This document shows positions 8,122 to 17,801 of a stretch of DNA of 64,000 nt, one piece after another; the stretch's first letter is position 1; each line of letters opens with the position of its first letter. The DNA comes from JAWQFO01 sp033436665. GTDB lineage: Bacteria; Pseudomonadota; Alphaproteobacteria; Rhodobacterales; Rhodobacteraceae. The notes beneath the pieces were generated by a model. The model made no database searches, was not told the origin of the DNA, and saw only the letters and a program-made list of their open reading frames with translations. The translations under genes were made by a program, and so were the position numbers. Location of the stretch: contig NZ_JAWQFO010000007.1 in NCBI RefSeq assembly GCF_033436665.1, positions 1 through 64,000 of the forward strand, read 5' to 3'.

Positions 8122-9473
8122 AGAACAGGCGCTCCGAGCCGGAACAGTCCCTCGACCGCGCGCCGCATGACGCCGACACGCGCGACACCTTCCGAGCAAT
8201 GCGCCTGCATCTCCCGGAACCAGCGCGCCAGCTCCTCGACGCCCGGAGGATCGTAGATCACAAGCGTCGACTCGAAGTTCAGCAGCATGCTGCGCACGTC
8301 GAAATTCGCCGAACCGACCCAGGCGGTATCGTCGATGACGCCCATCTTGGCATGCATCATGCCGTCCTCGACGAATAGCAGACGCGCGCCCGCCGACTGC
8401 AAAGAGCGGATGTAGGGCCCGCGCGCGATGTCGGCGGACCATTGGTTGGATTTGCGCGGCATCAGGATGCGCACGTCCCTCCCCTTGCGTGAGGCGGTCG
8501 CAAGTGCGTTTTCAAGGTGCTCTGTCGGAATGAAGTACGGCGTAGCGATCCAGACCCGGCGCTGCGCCGAATGGATCGCGTTCACCAGCGCGTCGTGCAG
8601 CGGATCGAAGCGGCTGTCGGGACCCGAGGGCACCAGCTGCACGACGGAATCACCGACGCGATCGACATGAACATCCAGCTTCGGGCGCTCGTCGTTCTTG
8701 CGCCCCATGCTCCAGTCGGACTTGAAGACATCGGCAAAACTCAGGACCGCCGGCCCTTCCAACACGAAGGACAGGTCGATCCAGCGATCCTGCCGGCGTT
8801 CCGGTCCCATATAGTAGGCCCCGATGTTGCGCCCGCCCGCAAAGACCCGCGTGCCGTCGACCATGATAAGCTTGCGATGGTTGCGCAGGTTGACGTGGCC
8901 ACGCTCGGGCATGTGCAGAAGCGGCGAGAAATACCGGATTTCGCCGCCCGCGCGCTTGAGCCGTCGCAGCGCGCCGGTCGGGCCGCGGAACCCACCCAGC
9001 CAATCGACCATCATACGCACCCGAACCCCGGCGGCGGCGCGTTCGGTCAAAAGGTCAACGAAGTGCTGGCCGACCTCGTCGTCGGCGACAACGTAGAAGA
9101 CCACGTCGATCTCGTGCTCGGCGCTTTCGACCAGTTCCACGACGCGCTTCCAGCAGGTGATCCCGTCGACGAGAAGTTCGACCGAGTTGCCGCGCGTGGC
9201 ACCGGGCAGCTCGAAGCGCCGGAAAAGCTCGTCCAGCGGTCCCGCAGCCGCCGACGTCTCGGAGGGCTTTGTGTAGCGGATCGGACGGAATCCGCTCCCG
9301 CGCTTGCGAAACCCAAGCAGCAGGAAAAGCGGCACCGCGATATGCGGCAACAGGATCACCGCCATCAGCCATGCCAGCGTGGATTGCGGGGTACGGCGTT
9401 GCTGAAGCAGAAGCACCGCGACCAGCGCGGCCACACCGGCCGTGGCGATCAACGCGATGAAGGTGATGCTCAT
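8118..9473 (-). CDS. Phospholipase D-like / cardiolipin synthase family protein
   Basis: A 451-residue membrane enzyme. Two N-terminal transmembrane segments (about residues 3-22 and 33-52, TLAWLMAVILLPHIAVPLFLLLG) are followed by two PLD domains with complete HKD motifs: HRKLIMVDGTRVFAGGRNIG and HAKMGVIDDTAWVGSANFD. This architecture matches bacterial cardiolipin synthases, which condense phosphatidylglycerol. It could instead be another phosphatidyltransferase. It is the first gene of a two-gene unit with the EEP hydrolase. Confidence 0.87.
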   Translation of the reverse strand: MSITFIALIATAGVAALVAVLLLQQRRTPQSTLAWLMAVILLPHIAVPLFLLLGFRKRGSGFRPIRYTKPSETSAAAGPLDELFRRFELPGATRGNSVELLVDGITCWKRVVELVESAEHEIDVVFYVVADDEVGQHFVDLLTERAAAGVRVRMMVDWLGGFRGPTGALRRLKRAGGEIRYFSPLLHMPERGHVNLRNHRKLIMVDGTRVFAGGRNIGAYYMGPERRQDRWIDLSFVLEGPAVLSFADVFKSDWSMGRKNDERPKLDVHVDRVGDSVVQLVPSGPDSRFDPLHDALVNAIHSAQRRVWIATPYFIPTEHLENALATASRKGRDVRILMPRKSNQWSADIARGPYIRSLQSAGARLLFVEDGMMHAKMGVIDDTAWVGSANFDVRSMLLNFESTLVIYDPPGVEELARWFREMQAHCSEGVARVGVMRRAVEGLFRLGAPVL

Positions 9474-9737
9474 GGTCCTGCCGCTCCCGCCCGGCCGCTT
9501 CCGGGGTTGGCCTGGCTCCCCGGCTTGCGGTTCTCCTTAGATAAGCGGCGGGCGGGGATGGCGAAACCCCATTCTGGCCAGTCCAAACCTCTGGGTCACC
9601 GGCGAAGGTGCGCCCGGACCGGCCGCAGCCTATGCCGAGCCTCGGCCGGATCGCACTCGGCGGGGCAAGCATGCCCAAGGCGCGACCGGCACGACCGGCG
9701 GGACGTCAGGACGGTGTGGTTTGCGCGGTGTTCCGGG

Positions 9738-10181
9738 TCAGGCGGCCCCACGCGCACGCGGCACGGCCGGCTGCGCCGCCTCGGCGGCCGCGATCATCAC
9801 CTGCGAGAGCGTTTCGTAGATCCGGCACCACGCCGCTTCCACTTCGGGCGTGAATTCGTCGCCCAGCGCCTCGCGCAGGGTCTCGATCAAGGTTTCGCCA
9901 ACCACGGCGTAGTGCGCCGCCTCGGTGCCGTAGCTGCGATGCCGCCGCGCGAGGTCCTCGGCGAGCGGAATGACCTTTTCGGGCGTCGTAAGCCCGCGGA
10001 TCAGCGTGGCGAGCGTCAGCATCAACTTCTCGCCCTGCCCCGTCATCTCGGCGGGAAATAGCGACCGGACACCCGGGCAGGTTTCGAACAGCTTTTCATA
10101 GAAGCGCTGGGCCAGATGCATCTTCATCGGCATCACCTTCATGAAGCTCTGCTGTATCAACGCCACGTCACTGGTCTGCAT
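9738..10181 (-). CDS. Single-domain globin
   Basis: A 147-residue haem protein of the flavohaemoglobin/single-domain globin family. MKVMPMKMHLAQRFYEKLFETCP and VRSLFPAEM match helices A-C, and LARRHRSYGTEAAHYAVVGETLI is the E-F region; H81 is the likely proximal haem ligand by comparison with Hmp. There is no reductase domain, so it needs an external reductase if it detoxifies nitric oxide. The C-terminus ends in an Ala-rich tail. It stands alone, flanked by 264 bp on the downstream side and divergent from the RNA methyltransferase gene. Confidence 0.9.
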   Translation of the reverse strand: MQTSDVALIQQSFMKVMPMKMHLAQRFYEKLFETCPGVRSLFPAEMTGQGEKLMLTLATLIRGLTTPEKVIPLAEDLARRHRSYGTEAAHYAVVGETLIETLREALGDEFTPEVEAAWCRIYETLSQVMIAAAEAAQPAVPRARGAA

Positions 10182-10294
10182 CTCGTCTCGCCTTCCATCT
10201 GATCACGTCGACGCCTTCTAGACGACAAAAGTTCACATTCCCTCACCGCCGCTTCGCACTGGCCGGCACCGGTGCCACGAGCTAAGCAGACGCC

Positions 10295-11416
10295 ATGAGC
10301 GAAGACGAACCTTTCGAAATCCTGCTGGTCACCGCGCCGGGCCTCGAAGACACCACGCGGGCCGAGGCGCGCGCGCTGTCCTTCGAGACGCTGTCGACCT
10401 TCCCCGGCGGGGTGACGCTGCGCGGAACCTGGCGGGATGTCTGGCGCGCGAACCTTCACCTGCGTACCGCCACCCGCGTGCTGGCACGGGTCGGGGAATT
10501 CCGGGCGATGCATCTGGCGCAACTCGACAAGCGCGCCAGACGGTTCGACTTGGAGAGGGTGCTGCCGCAAGGCAGCGATATCCGCGTCGACGTGACCTGC
10601 CGGCGTTCGCGCATCTACCACGATCGCGCTGCCGCCCAGCGCATTTCGGCAGCACTGGAAAGCCGCATCGGGGCCCGGATCACCGCCAAGGCGGCGCTGC
10701 GCCTGGTGGTTCGCATCGAAGACGACCTCTGCACCTTCAGCGTCGACACCTCCGGCGAGCCGCTGCACAAGCGCGGACACAAGCCGGCGGTGGGAAAGGC
10801 GCCGATGCGCGAAACGCTGGCCGCAGCCTTCCTGAAAGACTGCGGCTTCGACGGCGGCATGCCCGTCGTCGACCCCATGTGCGGGTCAGGAACCTTCGTG
10901 ATCGAGGCCGCCGAGATCGCCGCTGGCCTCTCGCCGGGGCGGGGGCGGAGTTTCGCCTTCGAACGGCTTCCCGGTTTCGATGCTCAGGCCTGGCAGGAGA
11001 TGCGCGCTGAGGCAGAGTCGGCTGCGCGCGTCCCGGAGCACGCGTTTGTCGGCTCGGACCGCGATGACGGGGCGATCCGGAACGCCAAGGCCAACGCCGC
11101 GCAAGCCGGGGTCGGCGACTGGACCCGCTTTGTCCGATGCGCGATCAGCGATGCCGGGCCCCCGGACGGAGCGCCGGGGCTTGTCATCGTCAACCCGCCC
11201 TACGGCGCGCGGATCGGCGATCGCAAGCTGCTCTTCTCGCTTTACGGCGCGCTTGGCCGCACCTTGATCGAGCGGTTCTCAGGCTGGCGCGTCGGCCTGG
11301 TGACCAGCGACAAGGGGCTCGCCAAGGCAACCGGTCTAGAGTTCGAGCCGGTGGCGGCACCGGTTTCGCATGGAGGCCTGAGGATTTTCCTGTTCCGGAC
11401 GGCCGCGTTGGGTTAG
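10295..11416 (+). CDS. THUMP domain class I SAM-dependent RNA methyltransferase (RlmL/TrmN-like)
   Basis: A 373-residue enzyme. The N-terminal half (about 1-160) has the ferredoxin-like plus THUMP region for RNA binding; the C-terminal half has a Rossmann methyltransferase with SAM motif VDPMCGSGTFVIEAAEIA and the catalytic NPPYGAR motif of N2-guanine/N6-adenine methyltransferases. Close relatives modify G2445 of 23S rRNA or tRNA guanosines. It lacks the second (RlmK) domain of E. coli RlmKL, so the precise target is open. Confidence 0.9.
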   Translation: MSEDEPFEILLVTAPGLEDTTRAEARALSFETLSTFPGGVTLRGTWRDVWRANLHLRTATRVLARVGEFRAMHLAQLDKRARRFDLERVLPQGSDIRVDVTCRRSRIYHDRAAAQRISAALESRIGARITAKAALRLVVRIEDDLCTFSVDTSGEPLHKRGHKPAVGKAPMRETLAAAFLKDCGFDGGMPVVDPMCGSGTFVIEAAEIAAGLSPGRGRSFAFERLPGFDAQAWQEMRAEAESAARVPEHAFVGSDRDDGAIRNAKANAAQAGVGDWTRFVRCAISDAGPPDGAPGLVIVNPPYGARIGDRKLLFSLYGALGRTLIERFSGWRVGLVTSDKGLAKATGLEFEPVAAPVSHGGLRIFLFRTAALG

Positions 11417-11435
11417 GTCTGTCGGCCGACCGGGA

Positions 11436-12137
11436 TCAGCCCTTGCGGCGGCGGTGCCTAATCCCGGCAAAGAGGCCCAAGGCTCCGATCATCAGCGCGC
11501 CGGTTCCCGGCAGCGGAATGACCGCGGGACCGCCCGGAACGCCGGGCTGAGTCTCCGGCTCGACGACGGTGAAGATCAGCGTCGGTTGCGGCAATTTCGG
11601 TTCGGAACCGCCCGGCGTGGTCGGCTTGCCCGCCGGACCCGTCGATTTCGCCGCCGAAGACGCACCGCGCCCCGGGGTGACCGTATCGCCGGCCGCGCCG
11701 CCGGACGCGGGGAACGCATAGCGCACCGAGGAACCGAGCGTCGGGTTCGACGCCAGCGATATCCGGCTGTCCTTGCCGCTGCCGCCAATGTCGAGCAACC
11801 CGCCGAAATCCTTGACCTTGAATCCGGAGCAATCGATCGACCCGAATGCGCAAAGATCGGCGGCCCCGGTCTGGAAGGTGCCGTCATTGCCGCGGATCGT
11901 TGCCTTGAAGATGATGAGTTCACCGACGTCGACACCCGACCAGGGGCTTGCAGTGCCCCAGACGTCGTTCTGCGATTCGAGAACGTCGAAGAAATGCGAG
12001 CCGGGCTGCGAAATCTCGGTCCCGTCCTCATAGGCCATCCGGTCGAGGCGCAGTGTCAGGTCGATCTGCCGAAGCGTTCCAGCGGATGCCGGTGCCGCTA
12101 CGATGGCGCAGGCGAGGATCATTGCGATTCGGAACAT
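11436..12137 (-). CDS. Secreted protein with VPLPA-CTERM-like sorting tail
   Basis: A 233-residue exported protein. The signal peptide MFRIAMILACAIVAAPASA ends at an ASA cleavage site; an in-frame ATG four codons upstream (12149) is an alternative start, and further upstream codons give an unlikely N-terminus. The body is predicted to be beta-rich (residues 20-150), followed by a Gly/Pro/Ser/Thr-rich spacer (about 150-200). The C-terminus has V-I-P-L-P-G-T-G, one hydrophobic helix (ALMIGALGLFAGI) and RHRRRKG, the three-part layout of PEP/VPLPA-CTERM proteins that are processed and surface-sorted by an exosortase-type system. The function of the body is unknown. Confidence 0.75.
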   Translation of the reverse strand: MFRIAMILACAIVAAPASAGTLRQIDLTLRLDRMAYEDGTEISQPGSHFFDVLESQNDVWGTASPWSGVDVGELIIFKATIRGNDGTFQTGAADLCAFGSIDCSGFKVKDFGGLLDIGGSGKDSRISLASNPTLGSSVRYAFPASGGAAGDTVTPGRGASSAAKSTGPAGKPTTPGGSEPKLPQPTLIFTVVEPETQPGVPGGPAVIPLPGTGALMIGALGLFAGIRHRRRKG

Positions 12138-12488
12138 GGCGACACCCATACGTTGAAACGTCGCCAGATAACCGAATGGCAGTGGCCGCAAGATGGACTG
12201 AATGCGGCAGAAAATTGGTTAACGGTTTCTCGCGGCGCGACAGAGCGTTTCCGGCTCCGCAACATGACGGTCTTTCGGAGCGAACTGCAGCGTGCGCTTC
12301 AGCTGGGCCTTATCCATGCCGTCTGGCGGATGGACTCCGCGCACGTCATCCCAAACGCGCGGCGGTCGCCACACCATCTCGGATCCAGTCTGTCTGAGCC
12401 AACAAGGTTAACATTGGGCGGTTCACTCGCGCGGACACACGTCCAAAGGTTGGGGACAGCTTTCGCGCTCACTTGGAATGTCGGGAAA

Positions 12489-12575
12489 TGGTGCGGTCGA
12501 GAAGACTCGAACTTCCACGGGTGTTACCCCACAGCGACCTCAACGCTGCGCGTCTACCAATTCCGCCACGACCGC
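12489..12575 (-). tRNA. tRNA-Leu(GAG)
   Basis: Leftward gene starting GCGGTCGTGGCGGAATTGG with D-loop GGTAGACGC, anticodon stem CAGCG/CGCTG around loop TTGAGGT (anticodon GAG), a class II variable arm, T-arm GTTCGAGTC, and closing CGACCGC-A-CCA. The 7-bp acceptor stem is perfect and CCA is encoded. Confidence 0.97.
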
Positions 12576-12808
12576 ACGCCATGATTGGTGCGCCGTCTTT
12601 ATAGCGACCGTGCGAAGTACTCAAGAGGCATTTCCGCGAATTTTCACACGGTTCCAAAGCCGGTTCGGAGCTTCGCCGCACCGCATCAAACGCTTGCCCG
12701 GAATTTGCGATGGCCGTGGCGCGAAAGCGAATGACAGCCCCGCCTGTGCGTTAACCGACGGGGCAGTCGCGGGTATACGGGACGGCGCCGCGCGCCGCCC
12801 GCATCCCT

Positions 12809-14203
12809 TTACTTGCTGATCGAGAAGCTCGGCAGACCCTCCGCCGGGGACGAGGCCGACTGCACGGTCTCGACGCCCGCCGGGGTCATCCCCGCCATCT
12901 GCATCGAGGCCTTGCGGATCAGTTCGGTGCGTTCGGGTTGACCGGGCACGAACACGGCCTCGGCCCCGCCATCGGCGGCCTGCAGACCGGCCTGATACCA
13001 GGTCGCGGCCGCGTCGGTCCGCTTGGAGGCGCCGAAGCCCATCGCGAGGTGGTGGCCCATCAGCTCGCCGTAGACCTTTTCACCCAGCGCGTAGAGCACC
13101 AGCGCGGACCCGAGTGCGACGTCCATGTTGTCGGTCCGGTAGCCGACGCCGAGGCAGATCCGCGCGGTGCCCGAAAGCTGCGCCGGGGACATGCCTGTGC
13201 CTAGAACGAAGTCGGACACGTCCTGTTCGACCGCGTCGCGCGGCTTGACCGAGAGCGCCGCAACGAAGTCCCTCACCGCAGGACCGAATCCTTCGCACTG
13301 TGCGGCGACCTGCTGCGGGGTGAAACCCTGCACCTGGCCGATCAGCTCTTCGCTGCGGGCAATCGCGTAGGTGCGCGCGAGGCAGAACTGTTCGTTCAGC
13401 GCGGTCTCGGGATCGTTCATCGAAGCAAGCGTGGTGAAGCCGCCGTTGGTGTTGGTCACCAGTGAGACCGCGTTGCAATGCGAGGCCAGCGAAGCCTGGC
13501 TGCCCTGCCCGAAGAAGTTCGGCAGCGCCGGCGCGTCCGCCGCGGCTTCGGTCACCGGTGCAGCCGGGGTCGGTGCCTGGGACGGCGCTGCGGCGGCGAC
13601 AGCCGCCTTCGGAGCCGCGACCGGCGCGGGCTGCGGGTTGACCACGACGGTTGTGGTCGGCGCTGTCTGTGCGGCAGTTTGCGGCTGGGCCGGTTGGCCG
13701 TTCAGCTGCGCGTAGGTCGCCTTCAGAACACCACGCACGCCGTTGCGGTTGATGGTCTGCTGGACATCCGGGGCGCCGGACTGGGCGCGGTAATAGGAAC
13801 TCGTCAGGATGTTCAACTGGTACGGCGTCAGATCGCCGGTCGCCGGGAAGCCCATGAACGCCTGGTAGCGGCCCACGGCGGCCTTGGACTGCCGGCCCAA
13901 CTGCCCATCGACACTGCCTGCGTTGAAGCCGAAATAGTTCAGCGAGCTCTGGATCTCGCGCCCCTGCTGGGTCGCGGGGATGGCCGCGCGATAGGTCTTC
14001 TTGCGCGTCGTGCGCTGCTCGTAGACGCGCTGATTCTGCTGTGCGGCGCGCTGGTTGCGTGCGTGGTTGTTGGCGGCAGCCCCGACGATCGCGCCCACGG
14101 CAAAGCCGGCAAGTGCGTCGCCGGCGTCGGCCTGTGCCTTCGTGGCGGGAACCATGCCGACGGAAATCGCCAGCGCGGAGGCGATAAAATATCTCGAAAT
14201 CAT
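12809..14203 (-). CDS. Exported peptidoglycan-binding domain protein
   Basis: A 464-residue protein with a signal peptide (MISRYFIASALAISVGMVPATKAQA), a short glycine-rich segment GFAVGAIVGAAANNHARNQ, a Gln/Arg-rich stretch, then a PG_binding_1-type domain at about residues 78-125 (GREIQSSLNYFGFNAGSVDGQLGRQSKAAVGRYQAFMG). An Ala/Pro-rich linker (about 170-225) leads to a C-terminal domain of about 240 residues rich in helices, with cysteines at CNAVS, FCLAR, QCEGFG and RICLGVG. I do not recognise the C-terminal domain. Location is periplasmic; a wall-associated role is likely. Confidence 0.8.
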   Translation of the reverse strand: MISRYFIASALAISVGMVPATKAQADAGDALAGFAVGAIVGAAANNHARNQRAAQQNQRVYEQRTTRKKTYRAAIPATQQGREIQSSLNYFGFNAGSVDGQLGRQSKAAVGRYQAFMGFPATGDLTPYQLNILTSSYYRAQSGAPDVQQTINRNGVRGVLKATYAQLNGQPAQPQTAAQTAPTTTVVVNPQPAPVAAPKAAVAAAAPSQAPTPAAPVTEAAADAPALPNFFGQGSQASLASHCNAVSLVTNTNGGFTTLASMNDPETALNEQFCLARTYAIARSEELIGQVQGFTPQQVAAQCEGFGPAVRDFVAALSVKPRDAVEQDVSDFVLGTGMSPAQLSGTARICLGVGYRTDNMDVALGSALVLYALGEKVYGELMGHHLAMGFGASKRTDAAATWYQAGLQAADGGAEAVFVPGQPERTELIRKASMQMAGMTPAGVETVQSASSPAEGLPSFSISK

Positions 14204-14376
14204 GTCGTCAATCTCCGGAAAATAGCGAGCAGTACAGGCACGAGCCTAACACGCCGAGTGATTCACTCTAAGTGACCGAGATTACTCAGGGCGCTTTAAA
14301 TGCGCCTGATTTGCCTTGAATGCCCGGTGTCGCAACCCGATATGTGGCTTCTTTCCCGGTACCGGAGCAGTCAAAG

Positions 14377-15045
14377 ATGTCGACACAACCAGAACCTGCG
14401 AGCGCCCTGCGAATCGATATCGTATCGGATGTGATGTGTCCGTGGTGCATCGTCGGCTACCGGCAATTGGAGGCAGCGCTCGCCGAGACCGGCATCGCGG
14501 CACAAGTGCGCTGGCACCCGTTCGAACTGAACCCGCAGATGCCGCCCGAAGGGCAGAACCTGACCGAGCACATCACCGAAAAGTACGGCGCAACGCCCGA
14601 GCAGAGCCGAGAGAATCGCAACCGTCTGACAGCCCTGGGCGCGGATCTCGGGATCACCTTCCGGTTCAGCGAGGACAGCCGCATCGTGAACACTTTCGCT
14701 GCGCATCAACTGCTGGACTGGGCCGAGGACGCGGGTCTGCAGCACGCGCTGAAGCTGGCGCTCTTCGAGGCGCACTTTACACAAGGCCGCGATGTTTCGG
14801 ACCCGACGGTGCTGGCTGCGGTAGCGGGCGAGGTCGGCCTGGATGAAGTCGAGGCCGCCCAAATTCTTGCCTCGGATCAGCGCGCGGCGCGGGTTCGGGA
14901 AAAGCAAGGCTTCTGGACCTCGCGCGGGATCAGCGGCGTGCCGTCGATGGTGTTCGAGGGTCGCTACCTCGTGACCGGCGCGCAGGGCACTGAAACCTAC
15001 GCTGGCCTGCTCCGACGCGTCCTGGACGAGCGCCGCGCGGCCTGA
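14377..15045 (+). CDS. DsbA family oxidoreductase (FrnE-like)
   Basis: A 222-residue cytosolic thioredoxin-fold protein with the active site C21-P-W-C24 after a beta strand (RIDIVSDVM), an inserted helical domain, and the cis-Pro segment SGVPSMVFEGRYLVTGAQ. No signal peptide is seen, which fits the FrnE/polyketide-isomerase-like branch rather than periplasmic DsbA. The start ATG at 14377 was preferred because residues upstream of it do not look conserved. Role: probably thiol redox chemistry or oxidative-stress defence. Confidence 0.9.
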   Translation: MSTQPEPASALRIDIVSDVMCPWCIVGYRQLEAALAETGIAAQVRWHPFELNPQMPPEGQNLTEHITEKYGATPEQSRENRNRLTALGADLGITFRFSEDSRIVNTFAAHQLLDWAEDAGLQHALKLALFEAHFTQGRDVSDPTVLAAVAGEVGLDEVEAAQILASDQRAARVREKQGFWTSRGISGVPSMVFEGRYLVTGAQGTETYAGLLRRVLDERRAA

Positions 15046-15084
15046 GCCCTTTCGCAGACCCCAGCGACGGGCTATTCCATCCAC

Positions 15085-15756
15085 ATGGTCGAATGGATCA
15101 CCAGTCAGGGGCTGACGGACTACCGCGCGGCGGAAGCCCGGATGGAAGCGCGCGCCGCGGCAATCGCTGCCGGTGAAGCGGACGAATGCATCTGGCTGGT
15201 CGAACATCCGCCGCTCTATACCGCCGGGACCAGCGCGAAACCGGTCGACCTCACCGATCCGGAGCGTTTCCCGGTGTTCGAAACACGCCGTGGCGGGCAA
15301 TTCACTTATCACGGCCCGGGCCAGCGCGTCGCTTACGTCATGCTGGACGTGGGACGGCGCGGACGCGACGTTCGGCGCTTTGTTCAGCAGCTCGAAGCCT
15401 GGGTCATCGCCACGCTGGCGGAGTTCAACGTCACCGGCGAGGTGCGCGAAGGCCGCGTCGGCGTCTGGGTGACCCGGCCCGACAAGCCCTTGGGTCCCGA
15501 CGGGCTGATCCGCGAGGACAAGATCGCCGCCATAGGGATCCGGCTGCGAAGGTGGGTCAGCTATCACGGCATCTCGATCAACCTGGACCCGGACCTCGAG
15601 CATTTCACCGGCATCGTGCCCTGCGGCATCGCCGAACACGGCGTGACCAGCCTTGTCGATCTTGGCCTGCCGGTCGAGATGGGCGATCTCGACGTCGCAC
15701 TGGCGCGCAGTTTCGGGACTGTCTTCGGCGCGCTTCCGACCGAAGCCGCCGGTTAG
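15085..15756 (+). CDS. lipB: Lipoyl(octanoyl) transferase
   Basis: Moves octanoyl groups from octanoyl-ACP to lipoyl domains of enzymes such as pyruvate dehydrogenase. The 223-residue protein has the signature RRGGQFTYHGPGQ, the lysine of the catalytic dyad in EDK146IAAIGIRLRRWVSYHG and the catalytic cysteine in GIVPC180GIAEHGVTSL. Length is normal for the family. Confidence 0.96.
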   Translation: MVEWITSQGLTDYRAAEARMEARAAAIAAGEADECIWLVEHPPLYTAGTSAKPVDLTDPERFPVFETRRGGQFTYHGPGQRVAYVMLDVGRRGRDVRRFVQQLEAWVIATLAEFNVTGEVREGRVGVWVTRPDKPLGPDGLIREDKIAAIGIRLRRWVSYHGISINLDPDLEHFTGIVPCGIAEHGVTSLVDLGLPVEMGDLDVALARSFGTVFGALPTEAAG

Positions 15757-15962
15757 GTCTGCGGCGCGGTCGGGGCATGCGTCGCGCATGCACGGCACGC
15801 TCTTTCGCGCATTGCACGCTACGTCGCGAAAAGGCATGAAATATCGGGGGCTGCGTCAATTACGATCATTGCCCCGCCTGCCAAGTCCAATTAAAACCAC
15901 CGGGACTCTGCCGCGCGAGCGCCTTGCCCGCGCGCGGCATCCACATCACCAGGAGGCAACGC

Positions 15963-17636
15963 ATGGCAGACGCAGCCATCCACGGCCATGACCACGAAGA
16001 CGAGCGCGGATTCTTCACGCGCTGGTTCATGTCCACCAATCACAAGGACATCGGGATTCTCTACCTGATCGTCTCGGCCGCCGTCGGCTTCATCTCGGTC
16101 GCCTTCACGATCTACATGCGCCTCGAGCTGATGAACCCCGGCGTTCAGCACATGTGCATGGAAGGCGCGCGGCTCTTCGCCGATGCTTCTGCCACCTGTA
16201 CGCCCAACGGGCACCTCTGGAACGTGCTGATCACGGGCCACGGCATCCTGATGATGTTCTTCGTCGTGATCCCCGCGCTTTTCGGCGGATTCGGCAACTA
16301 TTTCATGCCCTTGCAGATCGGCGCGCCGGACATGGCGTTTCCGCGCATGAACAACCTGAGCTTCTGGCTCTATGTCGCCGGCACCACGCTGGCAATCTGC
16401 TCGGTGCTGTCGCCGGGCGGTAATGACCAGGCCGGGTCCGGCGTGGGCTGGGTGCTATACCCGCCGCTTTCGACCAACGAGGGCGGCTACTCGATGGACT
16501 TCGCGATCTTCGCGGTTCACGTCTCGGGCGCCTCGTCGATCCTCGGCGCGATCAACATGATCACCACCTTCCTGAACATGCGCGCGCCCGGCATGACCCT
16601 CTTCAAGGTGCCGCTGTTTTCGTGGTCGATCTTCGTCACCGCCTGGCTGATCCTGCTGTCGCTGCCGGTCCTGGCCGGTGCGATCACAATGCTGCTGATG
16701 GACCGCAACTTCGGGTTCGCCTTCTTCGATCCCGCGGGTGGCGGCGATCCGATCCTCTACCAGCACATCCTGTGGTTCTTCGGACACCCCGAGGTCTACA
16801 TCATCATCCTGCCGGGCTTCGGCATCATCAGCCACGTCATCGCGACCTTCAGTCGCAAGCCGATCTTCGGCTACCTGCCGATGGTCTGGGCCCTGATCGC
16901 CATCGGCGCGCTCGGCTTCGTGGTCTGGGCCCACCACATGTACACCGTGGGCATGACGCTGAACCAGCAGGCCTACTTCATGCTGGCCACGATGGTCATC
17001 GCGGTGCCAACGGGGGTGAAGGTCTTCAGCTGGATTGCGACGATGTGGGGCGGTTCGGTCGAATTCAAGACGCCGATGCTCTGGGCCTTCGGCTTCCTGT
17101 TCCTCTTCACCGTGGGCGGCGTGACCGGCATCGTGCTTAGCCAGGCGCCGATCGACCGATACTACCACGACACCTACTACGTCGTGGCGCACTTCCACTA
17201 CGTGATGAGCCTCGGCGCGGTCTTCGCCATCTTCGCGGGCGTCTACTTCTACTTCCCGAAGATGACCGGGCGCATGTATCCCGAATGGGCCGGCAAGCTG
17301 CACTTCTGGATGATGTTCATCGGTGCGAACCTGACCTTCTTCCCGCAGCACTTCCTCGGGCGTCAGGGCATGCCGCGTCGCTATATCGACTACCCGGAGG
17401 CCTTCGCGCTCTGGAACTGGTGGTCCTCGATGGGCGCATACCTGTCGTTCATCTCGTTCCTGTTCTTCTTCGGGATCATGGCCTACGCCTTGCGCTCGGG
17501 GGCCAAGTCGCCCGCGCACAACCCCTGGAACGAGTATGCCGACACGCTGGAGTGGACCCTGCCCAGCCCGCCTCCGGAACACACGTTCGAAATCCTGCCC
17601 AAGCAGGAGGAATGGGACAAGACCCCGGCACATTGA
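15963..17636 (+). CDS. ctaD: Cytochrome c oxidase subunit I (aa3 type)
   Basis: Catalytic subunit of the proton-pumping haem-copper oxidase. The 557-residue, 12-helix protein has FGHPEVYIIILPGFG with the CuB/Tyr-His crosslink region, the His-His pair of AHHMYTVGM, and VVAHFHYVMSLGAVF with the haem-ligand histidines. The ATG at 15963 is preceded by AGGAGG at 8 bp. It stands apart from coxB/ctaE (32-35 kb), as is usual in Rhodobacterales, and is followed by a strong terminator, so it forms a one-gene transcript. Confidence 0.97.
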   Translation: MADAAIHGHDHEDERGFFTRWFMSTNHKDIGILYLIVSAAVGFISVAFTIYMRLELMNPGVQHMCMEGARLFADASATCTPNGHLWNVLITGHGILMMFFVVIPALFGGFGNYFMPLQIGAPDMAFPRMNNLSFWLYVAGTTLAICSVLSPGGNDQAGSGVGWVLYPPLSTNEGGYSMDFAIFAVHVSGASSILGAINMITTFLNMRAPGMTLFKVPLFSWSIFVTAWLILLSLPVLAGAITMLLMDRNFGFAFFDPAGGGDPILYQHILWFFGHPEVYIIILPGFGIISHVIATFSRKPIFGYLPMVWALIAIGALGFVVWAHHMYTVGMTLNQQAYFMLATMVIAVPTGVKVFSWIATMWGGSVEFKTPMLWAFGFLFLFTVGGVTGIVLSQAPIDRYYHDTYYVVAHFHYVMSLGAVFAIFAGVYFYFPKMTGRMYPEWAGKLHFWMMFIGANLTFFPQHFLGRQGMPRRYIDYPEAFALWNWWSSMGAYLSFISFLFFFGIMAYALRSGAKSPAHNPWNEYADTLEWTLPSPPPEHTFEILPKQEEWDKTPAH

Positions 17637-17650
17637 GCCGCGTCACAGTC

Positions 17651-17691
17651 AACGAAACGAAGGCCCCGGGATCCCCGGGGCCTTTTTCGTT
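17651..17691 (+). terminator. Rho-independent terminator of ctaD
   Basis: AGGCCCCGGG-ATC-CCCGGGGCCT is a perfect 10-bp GC hairpin followed by TTTTCGTT and preceded by AACGAAACGA, so the A-rich and T-rich flanks can pair too. It lies 14 bases after the ctaD stop. Confidence 0.92.
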
Positions 17692-17801
17692 GCCGCCCTC
17701 GCTCTGGCCGGATACCGAACACCGTCTTGACCCGGACGGAGCGCTGACGCCTGATGCCGGAACCCGGGCCGGCATGGCCCTCAACGTCGGAAAGGCACCT
17801 C

